Source: CAVQGM01 sp963712065 (GTDB lineage: Bacteria > Actinomycetota > Acidimicrobiia > Acidimicrobiales > Acidimicrobilacustridaceae). Taken from it: a stretch of 64,000 bases of DNA. The position numbers and the translations under genes were made by a program. The notes beneath the pieces are model-generated. The model was not told the DNA's origin, did no database searches, and saw only the letters and a program-made list of their open reading frames with translations. Numbering within the stretch: the stretch's first letter is position 1; each line of letters begins with the position of its first letter. Where the stretch lies: assembly GCA_963712065.1 (NCBI GenBank), contig CAVQGM010000001.1, forward strand, positions 1,364,001 through 1,428,000. Reading direction: 5' to 3'. Positions 33,581-40,471 of this stretch are shown here, piece by piece.

Positions 33581-34057
33581 GTGCAGGTAAGGGTCGGTCA
33601 GGGCTTCGACGTCCATGCGTTCAGTCCGGATCCCGATCGCGCCCTCGTGTTGGGCGGGGTCGTCTTCGACGGCGAGCCCGGTCTCGTCGGTCACAGCGAC
33701 GCCGACGTGATCGCCCACGCCTGCGCCGATGCCCTCCTCGGTGCCGCCGGGCTCGGCGACCTCGGCATGCTGTTCCCCGACACCGACCCGGGGTGGGCCG
33801 GCGCCGACTCGATGGCGTTGCTGCGAACGGTCGCCGAGCGCGTCCGTGCCGCGGGCTGGGAGCCGGGCAACGTCGACTGCGCCGTCGTGTGCGAACGACC
33901 GAAGCTGGCGCCCCGACGTGCGCAGATGGCCCGTCGCCTCACGGATGTCGTCGGCGCACCCGTGAGCGTGAAGGGGAACCGGGCCGAGGGCCTCGGCGCG
34001 ATCGGTCGCCAGGAGGGCATCGCCTGCTTCGCCGTCGCGGTGGTGACCGCGCCATGA
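33581..34057 (+). CDS. ispF: 2-C-methyl-D-erythritol 2,4-cyclodiphosphate synthase
   Basis: Cyclises CDP-ME-2-phosphate in the MEP pathway; 158 residues, normal length. The metal-binding GQGFDVHAF and HSDADVIAHACADALLGA are intact, with FPDTDP. The usual K-A-T-T segment that contacts the cytidine diphosphate reads KGNRAEGLGAIGRQEGIAC, so the threonines are replaced. The last eight codons and the stop form the first unit of a 26-bp tandem repeat. Confidence 0.93.
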   Translation: MQVRVGQGFDVHAFSPDPDRALVLGGVVFDGEPGLVGHSDADVIAHACADALLGAAGLGDLGMLFPDTDPGWAGADSMALLRTVAERVRAAGWEPGNVDCAVVCERPKLAPRRAQMARRLTDVVGAPVSVKGNRAEGLGAIGRQEGIACFAVAVVTAP

Positions 34058-34111
34058 GCGTCGCGGTGGTGGCCGCGCCATGAGCGTCGCGGTGGTGGCC
34101 GCGCCATGAGC
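34034..34111 (+). repeat. 26-bp tandem repeat (x3) across the ispF stop and rlmB start
   Basis: Units at 34034-34059, 34060-34085 and 34086-34111, with one base difference between the first and the others. Each ends in CGCGCCATGAGC, so ATGA appears at 34054, 34080 and 34106. Two nine-residue ORFs (MSVAVVAAP) at 34054-34083 and 34080-34109 link ispF to rlmB through successive ATGA overlaps. Confidence 0.92.
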
Positions 34112-35077
34112 CCGGCCCGCAAGCGAGGCGGACGCCCAGCCGGGAAGGGCGCGCCCAAGCCGAAGCCATCGGGCAAGGGTGGTGGCCGGGCCCAGCCGCC
34201 GGCCAAGGGTGCCGGTCGCGCGAGGTCGTCCGGGAAGGGCGGCGTTCGGCGCCCCGGCGCCCCTCCCGAGCGCTCGTTCCGCCGCACCGAGCGGGGCCTC
34301 GGGGGCGACCAGGTCGAGGGACGGCAGGCGGTCCGCGAGCTGCTCCTCGCCGGCCGCCGGCGCGTTCGCGAGATCGTCGTCGCCGACGACCAGGACGACC
34401 TCCCGGGCCTGCAGGACATCGTCGACATCGCCCTCGACCTGCACGTGCCCGTGCGCCAGGTGAGCGCCAACCGGCTGCGGGCCGAGGCCCGCACCGAGTC
34501 GCCGCAGGGCGTCGTGGCCAAGGCGGCCCCGCTGCCCGAGTCCGATCTCGACGACCTGGCCGCGGTCCGGCCCGGGCACCCGGTGCCCTTCCTCGTCGCC
34601 CTCGACGGGGTCACCGACCCCGGCAACCTCGGTGCGGTGCTCCGCTCGGCCGAGGGTGCCGGCGCGACCGGCGTGGTCCTGCCGAAGCATCGCGCCGTGC
34701 ACGTGACGCCCACCGCCGCCAAGGCCGCCTCCGGCGCGATCGAGCACCTGCCGATGGCCCTCGTCGGCGGGTTGCCCACCGCGTTGGCGCGGCTCGGGGA
34801 GCTGGGGGTTTGGGTCGTCGGCCTCGACGCCGGCGGCGACGTCGAGCTGTTCGACCTTCCGCTCGACGCGGATCAGCCGGTGGCGCTCGTGCTCGGCGCC
34901 GAGGGGGCCGGCCTGTCCCGCCTCGTGCGCCAGCGATGCGACGTCGTCGCGTCCATCCCGCTCCTCGGGCACCTCGCGTCGCTCAACGTGAGCGTGGCGG
35001 GGGCGCTCGCCTGCTACGAGGTCACCCGTCGTCGCCGGGAGCCGCCCGACCGCCCAGGCGCGGGGGAGTCGCGCTGA
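34106..35077 (+). CDS. rlmB: 23S rRNA (guanosine-2'-O-)-methyltransferase, SpoU/TrmH family
   Basis: A 323-residue SPOUT methyltransferase. The first 60 residues are a basic Lys/Gly/Pro-rich extension (SPARKRGGRPAGKG). A substrate-binding domain follows, then the SPOUT knot motifs: VALDGVTDPGNLGAVLRSAE, LVLGAEGAGLSRLVRQRCD and IPLLGHLASLNVSVAGAL. The ATG is in the third copy of the 26-bp repeat. The cysS gene that normally separates ispF and rlmB is absent. E. coli RlmB methylates G2251; the exact site here is inferred. Confidence 0.92.
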   Translation: MSPARKRGGRPAGKGAPKPKPSGKGGGRAQPPAKGAGRARSSGKGGVRRPGAPPERSFRRTERGLGGDQVEGRQAVRELLLAGRRRVREIVVADDQDDLPGLQDIVDIALDLHVPVRQVSANRLRAEARTESPQGVVAKAAPLPESDLDDLAAVRPGHPVPFLVALDGVTDPGNLGAVLRSAEGAGATGVVLPKHRAVHVTPTAAKAASGAIEHLPMALVGGLPTALARLGELGVWVVGLDAGGDVELFDLPLDADQPVALVLGAEGAGLSRLVRQRCDVVASIPLLGHLASLNVSVAGALACYEVTRRRREPPDRPGAGESR

Positions 35078-35106
35078 GCGCGGCTCCCCGTGCGAAGATC
35101 CACGGC

Positions 35107-35742
35107 GTGCGCAACCCCTCGGATCACCCGGTCTTCCGCGCCCGAGCCCTGTTCGCCGTCGTGGTCGTCGCCGCCGCGCTGGCGGCGGGCGCCTGCTCGA
35201 ACGACGACGACGGCGGCTCGGCCACGACCACGAGTCCCGGTCCGGTCGCGCCGATGTCGACCGGCGACGTCTGCACCGATCCCACGGGGGACCTCGGTGA
35301 GGACGTCCAGGCCGAGGGCACCCTCACCGAGCCGGCCGGCGTCGATCTGGTGGAGGCCTCGGCCGAGCTCACCGACGCCGGCCTCGAGGTCCGGTTCGAG
35401 ACCGCCGGTCCCGTGGCCCTCGCCCCCCAGCCCGAGTTCTTCGTCTTCCAGGGCCCGCCGGCGCTGCCGCAGAGCTTCGAGGTCCAGGCGGCCAGGGCCG
35501 ACGACGGCAGCTGGTCGGTGCGGCTCGTCACCTACACGTCGGGGGCGAGCACCGCAGAGCTGGCGGTCCCGGTGACCGCCGAGGGCACCACCGTGTCGTT
35601 CACGATCCCGACCGCCGACGTGCCGCCCGTGGGCACGTTGCTGTGGAGCTTCGGTGCCAGGGCCGTCCCCGAGCCGGGCCGGTCGGTGCTCGACGACTGC
35701 GACCCGCTGGCCTCGGGCGGGACGACCACCACCACGCCGTGA
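35107..35742 (+). CDS. Predicted secreted lipoprotein of unknown function
   Basis: A 211-residue protein. Signal peptide RALFAVVVVAAALAAGAC with lipobox Cys near residue 26, then an Asp/Gly/Ser/Thr linker. The remaining part looks beta-rich (VDLVEASAELTDAGLEVRFE) with no recognised domain, ending in a Thr-rich tail. The start GTG 35107 is preceded by GAAGAT (35094-35099), a possible variant -10 box. The stop overlaps the next gene by 4 bp. Confidence 0.7.
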   Translation: MRNPSDHPVFRARALFAVVVVAAALAAGACSNDDDGGSATTTSPGPVAPMSTGDVCTDPTGDLGEDVQAEGTLTEPAGVDLVEASAELTDAGLEVRFETAGPVALAPQPEFFVFQGPPALPQSFEVQAARADDGSWSVRLVTYTSGASTAELAVPVTAEGTTVSFTIPTADVPPVGTLLWSFGARAVPEPGRSVLDDCDPLASGGTTTTTP

Positions 35743-36308
35743 GCCAGGCCGGGCCGAGCCAACGCGAGCTGATGCTCGCCGGCGAGCCCTACCGGCCCGA
35801 CGACCCCGAGCTGGAGGCGCTCAGCTCCCGGGCCCAACGGCTGACGGATCGCTTCAACGGGTGGGGAGCCGAAGATGACCGCGACGGCCGCCGGCAGCTC
35901 CTGGCCGAGCTGCTGGGCTGGCTCGGGGAGGGCGTCGTGGTGCGCCCACCGCTCCGTGTCGACTACGGGTTCCCGACGCTCATCGGCCCTCGGACGTTCG
36001 TGAACTTCGGCGCGGTGATCCTCGACGGCGCGCCGGTGACGATCGGTGCCGACGTCCAGATCGCCACCAACGTGCAGCTGCTGACCGCCACCCACCCGCT
36101 CGACGCCGCCGACCGCCGGTCGGGATGGGAGTCGGCGGCCCCCATCACGATCGGGGACGACGTGTGGCTCGGCGGCGGCGTCATCGTGTGCCCGGGGGTG
36201 ACGGTCGGTGCCGAGACCGTCGTTGGTGCCGGCGCGGTCGTCGTGCACGACCTGCCGGCGAAGGTGCTGGCGGTCGGCAACCCGGCCCGACCCGTTCGCG
36301 ACCTCTGA
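35739..36308 (+). CDS. Maltose/galactoside O-acetyltransferase family protein
   Basis: A 189-residue left-handed beta-helix acetyltransferase. The N-terminal Mac domain (LMLAGEPYRPDDPELEAL) is followed by hexapeptide repeats: NFGAVILDGAPVTIGADVQIATNVQLL, the catalytic His region ATHPLDAADR, ITIGDDVWLGGGVIVCPGVTVG and VVGAGAVVV. It uses acetyl-CoA on a sugar; the acceptor is unknown. GTG 35739 overlaps the lipoprotein stop (GTGA). Confidence 0.9.
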   Translation: MSQAGPSQRELMLAGEPYRPDDPELEALSSRAQRLTDRFNGWGAEDDRDGRRQLLAELLGWLGEGVVVRPPLRVDYGFPTLIGPRTFVNFGAVILDGAPVTIGADVQIATNVQLLTATHPLDAADRRSGWESAAPITIGDDVWLGGGVIVCPGVTVGAETVVGAGAVVVHDLPAKVLAVGNPARPVRDL

Positions 36309-36423
36309 CGGGGAGGGAGGCCCGGGCGGCATTCGCACCCGCGGCCCCTGGCGCGCCGACTCGGCGCTTCGTCGTGGCCCGACCGTCATCGGTTCGTCGT
36401 TGACGAACCGAACTGGTGTTCGC

Positions 36424-36429
36424 TACGAT
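36424..36429 (+). promoter_or_regulatory. -10 box of the DUF222/HNH gene
   Basis: TACGAT ends 7 nt before ATG 36437. Confidence 0.48.
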
Positions 36430-36436
36430 GGTCGGC

Positions 36437-37671
36437 ATGGAGTTGGGGACCGTTCGAGACGGCTTGCAGGCCGCGGTGGCCGGGTTCGAGCCGGGGTGCC
36501 TGACCGGGGCCCAGGCGGTCGAGGCGGTCGAGCTGTTCGCCGAGATGAAGCGGCTGGCCGAGACCGGGCAGGCGCTCGCCGCCAAGAGGGTGGAGGAGGC
36601 CAACGCCTGGCAGGCGTCGGGCTCGCGGTCGGTGCGGGAGTTCCTGGCCACCAGGACCGGGGAGTCACCGGGCGGTGTCGGCAAGCTGGTCGACACCGCC
36701 CGCAAGCTCGAACATCTGGGTCCGACGGGTGACGCGGTGCGCGCCGGTGCGGTGTCGATCGACCAGGCGGCGGCGATCGCCCGAGCGGCCGAGGTCGACC
36801 CGGCGTCGGAGCGCGACCTGTTCGGCGACCGCGAAGCGGGCCGATCTCGGGCAGCTCAAGAAGGCCGCGGCCGAGGCCCGCGCCGCCGGGGACCCCGACG
36901 AGCAGCGCCGCTACGCCCGGCAACGCCACGACCGGGAGCTGAGGACCTTCGTCGACGACGAGGGCATGGGCAACGTCCACTGGCGCACCACCCTCGACGA
37001 ATACAGCGAGTTCGTCTCGTTGCACCAACGCCACCGGGAGCACGCGTTCAAGGCCGCGTACCGGGCCGGGCGACGCGACCCCGACCGCCACCTCGCCTCC
37101 GACGCCATGGTGCGCCTCATCCGGGCGTCATGCGGGTGGTGACGGCGCCACACCGGTCCGAGAGCCGCGGGTGTACATCCACGTCACCGACACCGCCGTG
37201 CTCCGCGGCCGCACCCAACCGGGTGAGACCTGCGAGATCGCCGGCATCGGCCCCGTCCCCGTCCCCGTCGCCCGCCAGATGTGGGGCACCAACCCGTTCG
37301 TGTCGCTGGTCGAGACCGACGGCACCGACGTCCACCGCATCGTCCGCCTCGGCCGCCGCCGGCCCCCCGAGATCGACGACGCCCTCCTCGTCCGCGACCG
37401 CTGCTGCGTCGTGCCCGGCTGTGCCAGCACCCGCCGGCTCGAGGTCCACCACACCGTCCCGTTCGCCGACACCGGCCGCACCACCCTCGACGAGCTCGCC
37501 ACCGTGTGCGCCCACCACCACCACCTCATCACCCACCGCGGCCACGACCTGCGCGACGGCCCCGGATCCTGGACCTGGCACCCACCCGACGAACACGGCG
37601 AGGCCCGCGACACCAGCGACCCACCCGCCGGCCCCGACCCACCCGGCCAGCTCGACTTCGACGCCGCCTGA
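36437..37671 (+). pseudogene. DUF222 / HNH endonuclease (13E12 repeat family) with two frameshifts
   Basis: Three consecutive frames together give one DUF222-HNH protein of about 410 residues. Part 1 (36437 to about 36840): ELGTVRDGLQAAVAGFEPG to ASERDLFGD. Part 2 (about 36830-37140): KRADLGQLKKAAAEARAAGD to ASDAMVRLIRA. Part 3 (about 37140-37671): VYIHVTDTAVLRG, then the HNH domain CCVVPGCASTRRLEVHHTVP and ELATVCAHHHHLI. The breaks lie near 36829-36845 and 37130-37145. Either the gene has decayed or the assembly has two indels. Members of this family are multicopy in actinobacterial genomes. Confidence 0.82.
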
Positions 37672-37900
37672 CCCCCCCGCGAGGCGTCAGCACGGCGCGC
37701 TGCCGACGACGTGAACGTCCACCGGCCCGGATCCCTCCGCCGAGCCGTCGAACGAGCACTGGCCGCGCATGCGGTCCGCCGCTGGCTCGGCGTGACCGTC
37801 CGATTCCTCCGACCGGGTGAACCGGATTCCTGGCCTGCGCCGGAGGCGCGAAGACCGAGATGGCGCGTTCGCAGGCCCGATGGTGTCTGGGTGGGCGCGG

Positions 37901-37974
37901 AGCCCGAGGTGGGATTCGAACCCACGACCTGCTGTTTACAAGACAGCTGCTCTGGCCGGCTGAGCTACTCGGGC
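37901..37974 (-). tRNA. tRNA-Thr (anticodon TGT)
   Basis: Minus strand, 74 nt. Acceptor GCCCGAG/CTCGGGC is perfect. The anticodon stem GCTGT/ACAGC encloses loop CTTGTAA with anticodon TGT (reads ACA). The T-arm is GTGGG/CCCAC with loop TTCGAAT. CCA is not encoded. A TAGCCT on the minus strand at 38025-38030 may be its -10 box. The flanking interval 37672-37900 shows nothing I can support. Confidence 0.95.
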
Positions 37975-38024
37975 GAGGGTGGCGGCGACCATGGGGACGA
38001 GCACCGTGCCGTTCGCGGATGCAA

Positions 38025-38030
38025 AGGCTA
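38025..38030 (-). promoter_or_regulatory. Possible -10 box for tRNA-Thr(TGT)
   Basis: TAGCCT on the minus strand, about 50 nt upstream of the mature tRNA 5' end; no clear -35. Confidence 0.3.
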
Positions 38031-38170
38031 TCGGGGCCGCCTCGCCGGGGACGGGAGGCGAGCCAGCGGCGTTCCTCGGCAGCTGGGGCGGGTTCACGAC
38101 GGTCGACCGCCATCGCAACGACCTCGTCGGTGCTGCCGCCGAGTACCTGCTCGGCAAGTGCTGAGTCGGC

Positions 38171-38668
38171 TCAGCACCTGCCGAAGACGGTGACGGCGTA
38201 GAGCAGGCCGTCACCACCGCGTGCCACCCCGGTGCCGGTGACGTTGTACGTGCCGCTCAGCAGGTTGGCGCGGTGGGGGGCGCTGTTCATCCAGAGGTTG
38301 TGGATCTGGTCGGGGTTGCCGGCCACGGCCACGTTCTCGGCCACGGCGCTGCACTCGCCGGGCATCCCGCTCCACAGGCTCGAGTGACGGAGGCCACCCT
38401 CGCGGGCCAGGGTGGCCGCCCAGGCCTCGGCCTTGTCGACGAGCCGAGGGTCGGACATCACCTGGGCGACGCCGGCGTTCTGGCGGTCTCGGTTCATCAG
38501 CACCGTCAGGGCGATGGCCTCGCTCGACGACCAGCAGGCCGCGCTGGCGAGCGCGACGAGCACGGCGATGGCGAGCACCGGCACGAACCGGCGGGCTCGG
38601 CGCCGGCGGCGCGTCGCCGGGTCGGCGGGCGTCGCCGAGCCGACGACGGGAGCGGGGTGATCGGTCAT
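38171..38668 (-). CDS. CAP/SCP domain secreted protein
   Basis: A 165-residue protein. A basic N-terminus (RRRRRARR) precedes a hydrophobic segment FVPVLAIAVLVALASAAC (about residues 28-45), a signal or lipoprotein anchor. The CAP domain follows: LTVLMNRDRQNAGV, GGLRHSS, AENVAVAG, HNLWMNSAPHRANLLSGTYN and TGTGVA, as in YkwD-like proteins. The conserved His and Glu of the CAP cavity are present. The start ATG has a GAGGAGG ribosome site. Its role at the envelope is unknown. Confidence 0.88.
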   Translation of the reverse strand: MTDHPAPVVGSATPADPATRRRRRARRFVPVLAIAVLVALASAACWSSSEAIALTVLMNRDRQNAGVAQVMSDPRLVDKAEAWAATLAREGGLRHSSLWSGMPGECSAVAENVAVAGNPDQIHNLWMNSAPHRANLLSGTYNVTGTGVARGGDGLLYAVTVFGRC

Positions 38669-38701
38669 CGAGGTCCTCCTCGACAGGGGATGAGGCACCG
38701 G

Positions 38702-38726
38702 ACATTACAGAACGATTGCGATCGTT
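38702..38726. promoter_or_regulatory. Divergent intergenic palindrome with overlapping -10
   Basis: AACGAT-TGCG-ATCGTT (38711-38726) is a perfect 6-bp inverted repeat with a 4-bp spacer. A minus-strand TAATGT (38702-38707) could be the -10 for the CAP gene, placing the palindrome at its -15 to -35 region. It looks like an operator; the regulator is unknown. Confidence 0.4.
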
Positions 38727-38808
38727 ACACAAGTGCTACGAGGAGTGGTGCATTCGGACTCCTCGACGGTCCTTGCATTCGGAGGGAGCGGGAGGAAGGA
38801 TCGGCGGG

Positions 38809-39069
38809 ATGCAGCTCACCGACCGTGACCGCGCCATCCTCGACTTCGAGCGGTCGTGGTGGAACGAGGCGGGTCCGAAAGACGCCCTCATCACCGAGAA
38901 GTTCGAGCTCTCGGCGACGCGGTACTACGAGATCCTCAGCGAGCTGCTCGACCAGGACGAGGCCTACGCCTACGACCCCCTCGTCGTGCGGCGACTGCGC
39001 CGTCAGCGCGATCGCCGACGCCGGGCGCGCCACGACGCCACCCGGGCGATCGAGCCGCCGGGCCAGTGA
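38809..39069 (+). CDS. DUF3263 family protein
   Basis: An 86-residue actinobacterial protein: MQLTDRDRAILDFERSWW then ITEKFELSATRYYEILSELL, a helix-turn-helix-like unit, and a basic tail (RRLRRQRDRRRRARHD). It probably binds nucleic acid. It is nearly always encoded just upstream of a LytR_C protein (Rv0430-Rv0431 in mycobacteria), as here, with a GTGA overlap. A GGAGGAAGG ribosome site precedes ATG 38809. Confidence 0.88.
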   Translation: MQLTDRDRAILDFERSWWNEAGPKDALITEKFELSATRYYEILSELLDQDEAYAYDPLVVRRLRRQRDRRRRARHDATRAIEPPGQ

Positions 39070-39596
39070 CCGAATCCACCCCCACTCCGGCGCCCCGTTC
39101 CGTCGACGACGATCCGCGGGCGCGCGTCTGGGGGGTGGTGCTCATCGCCGTCGCCGTCGCCATCGGCCTCGTCCTGCTCTGGAAGGGGTTCTCCCAGGAG
39201 GGCGGGGTGGTCGACACGGCGTCGCCCGACGACGAGGTCACCACCACGACCACCGGTGAGGTCCCGCTCCCCGAGACCACCACCACGACGGCCACGACCG
39301 GGTCCACCAACCCGCCCGCCCAGGTCTCGGTGCTCGTGGCCAACGGCTCCGGCGCCACCGGCGTCGCCGGGCGAAACGCCGACCGGCTCGGCGGGTCGGG
39401 CTACACGAAGGTCGAGACCACCAACGGCTCTCCCACGGCCACCAGCGTCGTCTACTACGCGTCCGGCGCGCAGGGCGACGCAACCGCCGTGGCCCAGGCT
39501 CTCGGCATCGCCACCGTGCAGGCCATGCCGACCCCACCGCCGGTCGAGCTCGACGGCGCGACCGTCCTCGTCGTCGTCGGCTCCGACAAGGCCTGA
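39066..39596 (+). CDS. LytR C-terminal domain membrane protein (VirR-like)
   Basis: A 176-residue protein with one N-terminal membrane helix (VWGVVLIAVAVAIGLVLLW, about residues 19-37), a Thr-rich extracytoplasmic linker, and a LytR_C domain: QVSVLVANGSGATGVAGRNADRL to GATVLVVVGSDKA. The layout matches mycobacterial Rv0431/VirR, a cell-wall-associated protein. The GTG start overlaps the DUF3263 stop by 4 bp. Confidence 0.88.
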   Translation: MTESTPTPAPRSVDDDPRARVWGVVLIAVAVAIGLVLLWKGFSQEGGVVDTASPDDEVTTTTTGEVPLPETTTTTATTGSTNPPAQVSVLVANGSGATGVAGRNADRLGGSGYTKVETTNGSPTATSVVYYASGAQGDATAVAQALGIATVQAMPTPPPVELDGATVLVVVGSDKA

Positions 39597-39649
39597 CCCG
39601 TCACCGTCGGCGGCCGTCTGCGCGCGTCCGCGGGTGGTCGTCCCGTGGT

Positions 39650-39655
39650 TATGCT
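39650..39655 (+). promoter_or_regulatory. -10 box of leaderless otsB
   Basis: TATGCT ends 6 nt before GTG 39662. Confidence 0.57.
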
Positions 39656-39661
39656 CGGCGC

Positions 39662-40444
39662 GTGAGCCCGCCGGCCTTCTCCCCCACGGAGGCACTCGAT
39701 GCCTTGGCGCGGGATCCCGCGGTCTCGGGGCTGTTCGCGGACTTCGACGGCACCCTCTCCGAGATCGTCGACGACCCCGACGCGGCGTGCCCCGTCGCCG
39801 GTGCCGTCGAGGCCCTGGAGATGCTCTCCGAGCGTCTGGCCCGCGTCGGGGTGGTGTCCGGTCGTCCCGTCGGCTTCCTCGAGCGCTTCTTCGACGCCGG
39901 CCTGTTGCTCACGGGGCTCTACGGGTTGGAGCAGAGCTACCGCGGCGAACGCGTCGACCACCCCCAGGGCGGTTCGTGGCGGGAGGTCGTCGAGGACGTC
40001 GCCTCCATGTCGCGCGCTCGTGGGCCCGAGGGCATGCGCGTCGAATCCAAGGGTCTCTCGCTCACCCTCCACTTCCGGGGCCGGCCCGACATCGAACACG
40101 ACGTGCAGACCTTCGCCGAGGCCGTCGCCGTGCGGTCCGGCCTCGAGTGCCGACCGGCCAAGATGTCCTACGAGCTGCACCCGCCCATCCCGCTCGACAA
40201 GGGCACGGCCATCCTCGACCTGTCCGAGGGCCTCGAGGCGGTGGCGTTCCTCGGTGACGACGTCGGCGACATCAAGGCCTTCGACGCCCTCGACGTGCTC
40301 GCCGCCCGGGGCGTCTCCGTGCTCAGGGTCGCGGTCCGCAGCCCCGAGGCCGTTCCCGAGCTCATCGGCCGCGCCGACGTGGTGGTCGACGGGCCACCGG
40401 GCGCGTTGGGGCTCGTGAAGGCGCTGCACCAGCGTCTCGGCTGA
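39662..40444 (+). CDS. otsB: Trehalose-6-phosphate phosphatase
   Basis: A HAD-family phosphatase of 260 residues. Motif I is FADFDGTLSEIVDDP (about residues 25-39), the Ser/Thr motif lies in VVSGRPVGFLERF, the lysine motif in PPIPLDKGTAILDL, and motif IV in FLGDDVGDIKAFDAL. It converts the OtsA product to trehalose. It is convergent with otsA; the two stop codons are the tips of one shared terminator hairpin. Confidence 0.93.
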   Translation: MSPPAFSPTEALDALARDPAVSGLFADFDGTLSEIVDDPDAACPVAGAVEALEMLSERLARVGVVSGRPVGFLERFFDAGLLLTGLYGLEQSYRGERVDHPQGGSWREVVEDVASMSRARGPEGMRVESKGLSLTLHFRGRPDIEHDVQTFAEAVAVRSGLECRPAKMSYELHPPIPLDKGTAILDLSEGLEAVAFLGDDVGDIKAFDALDVLAARGVSVLRVAVRSPEAVPELIGRADVVVDGPPGALGLVKALHQRLG

Positions 40445-40471
40445 GCGCTCGGCTCGGCCGGCGAGCGCTCA
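40442..40471. terminator. Bidirectional terminator shared by otsB and otsA
   Basis: TGAGCGCTCG (40442-40451) and CGAGCGCTCA (40462-40471) form a perfect 10-bp stem. The first TGA is the otsB stop and the last TCA is the otsA stop read from the other strand. Confidence 0.8.

Noticed and set aside
34044..34111. CRISPR-like direct repeats
   Set aside because: The units are contiguous with no unique spacers and lie across coding ends; none of the repeats in the window has CRISPR architecture, and there are no cas genes.
36416..37714. Programmed frameshifting in the DUF222/HNH gene
   Set aside because: Two shifts without slippery heptamers or downstream structure; decay or sequencing error is simpler.
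37979..38164. 61-codon plus-strand ORF between tRNA-Thr(TGT) and the CAP gene
   Set aside because: Third-position GC is fairly high, but it has no promoter or ribosome site, no recognisable features, and it would cover the tRNA promoter region.
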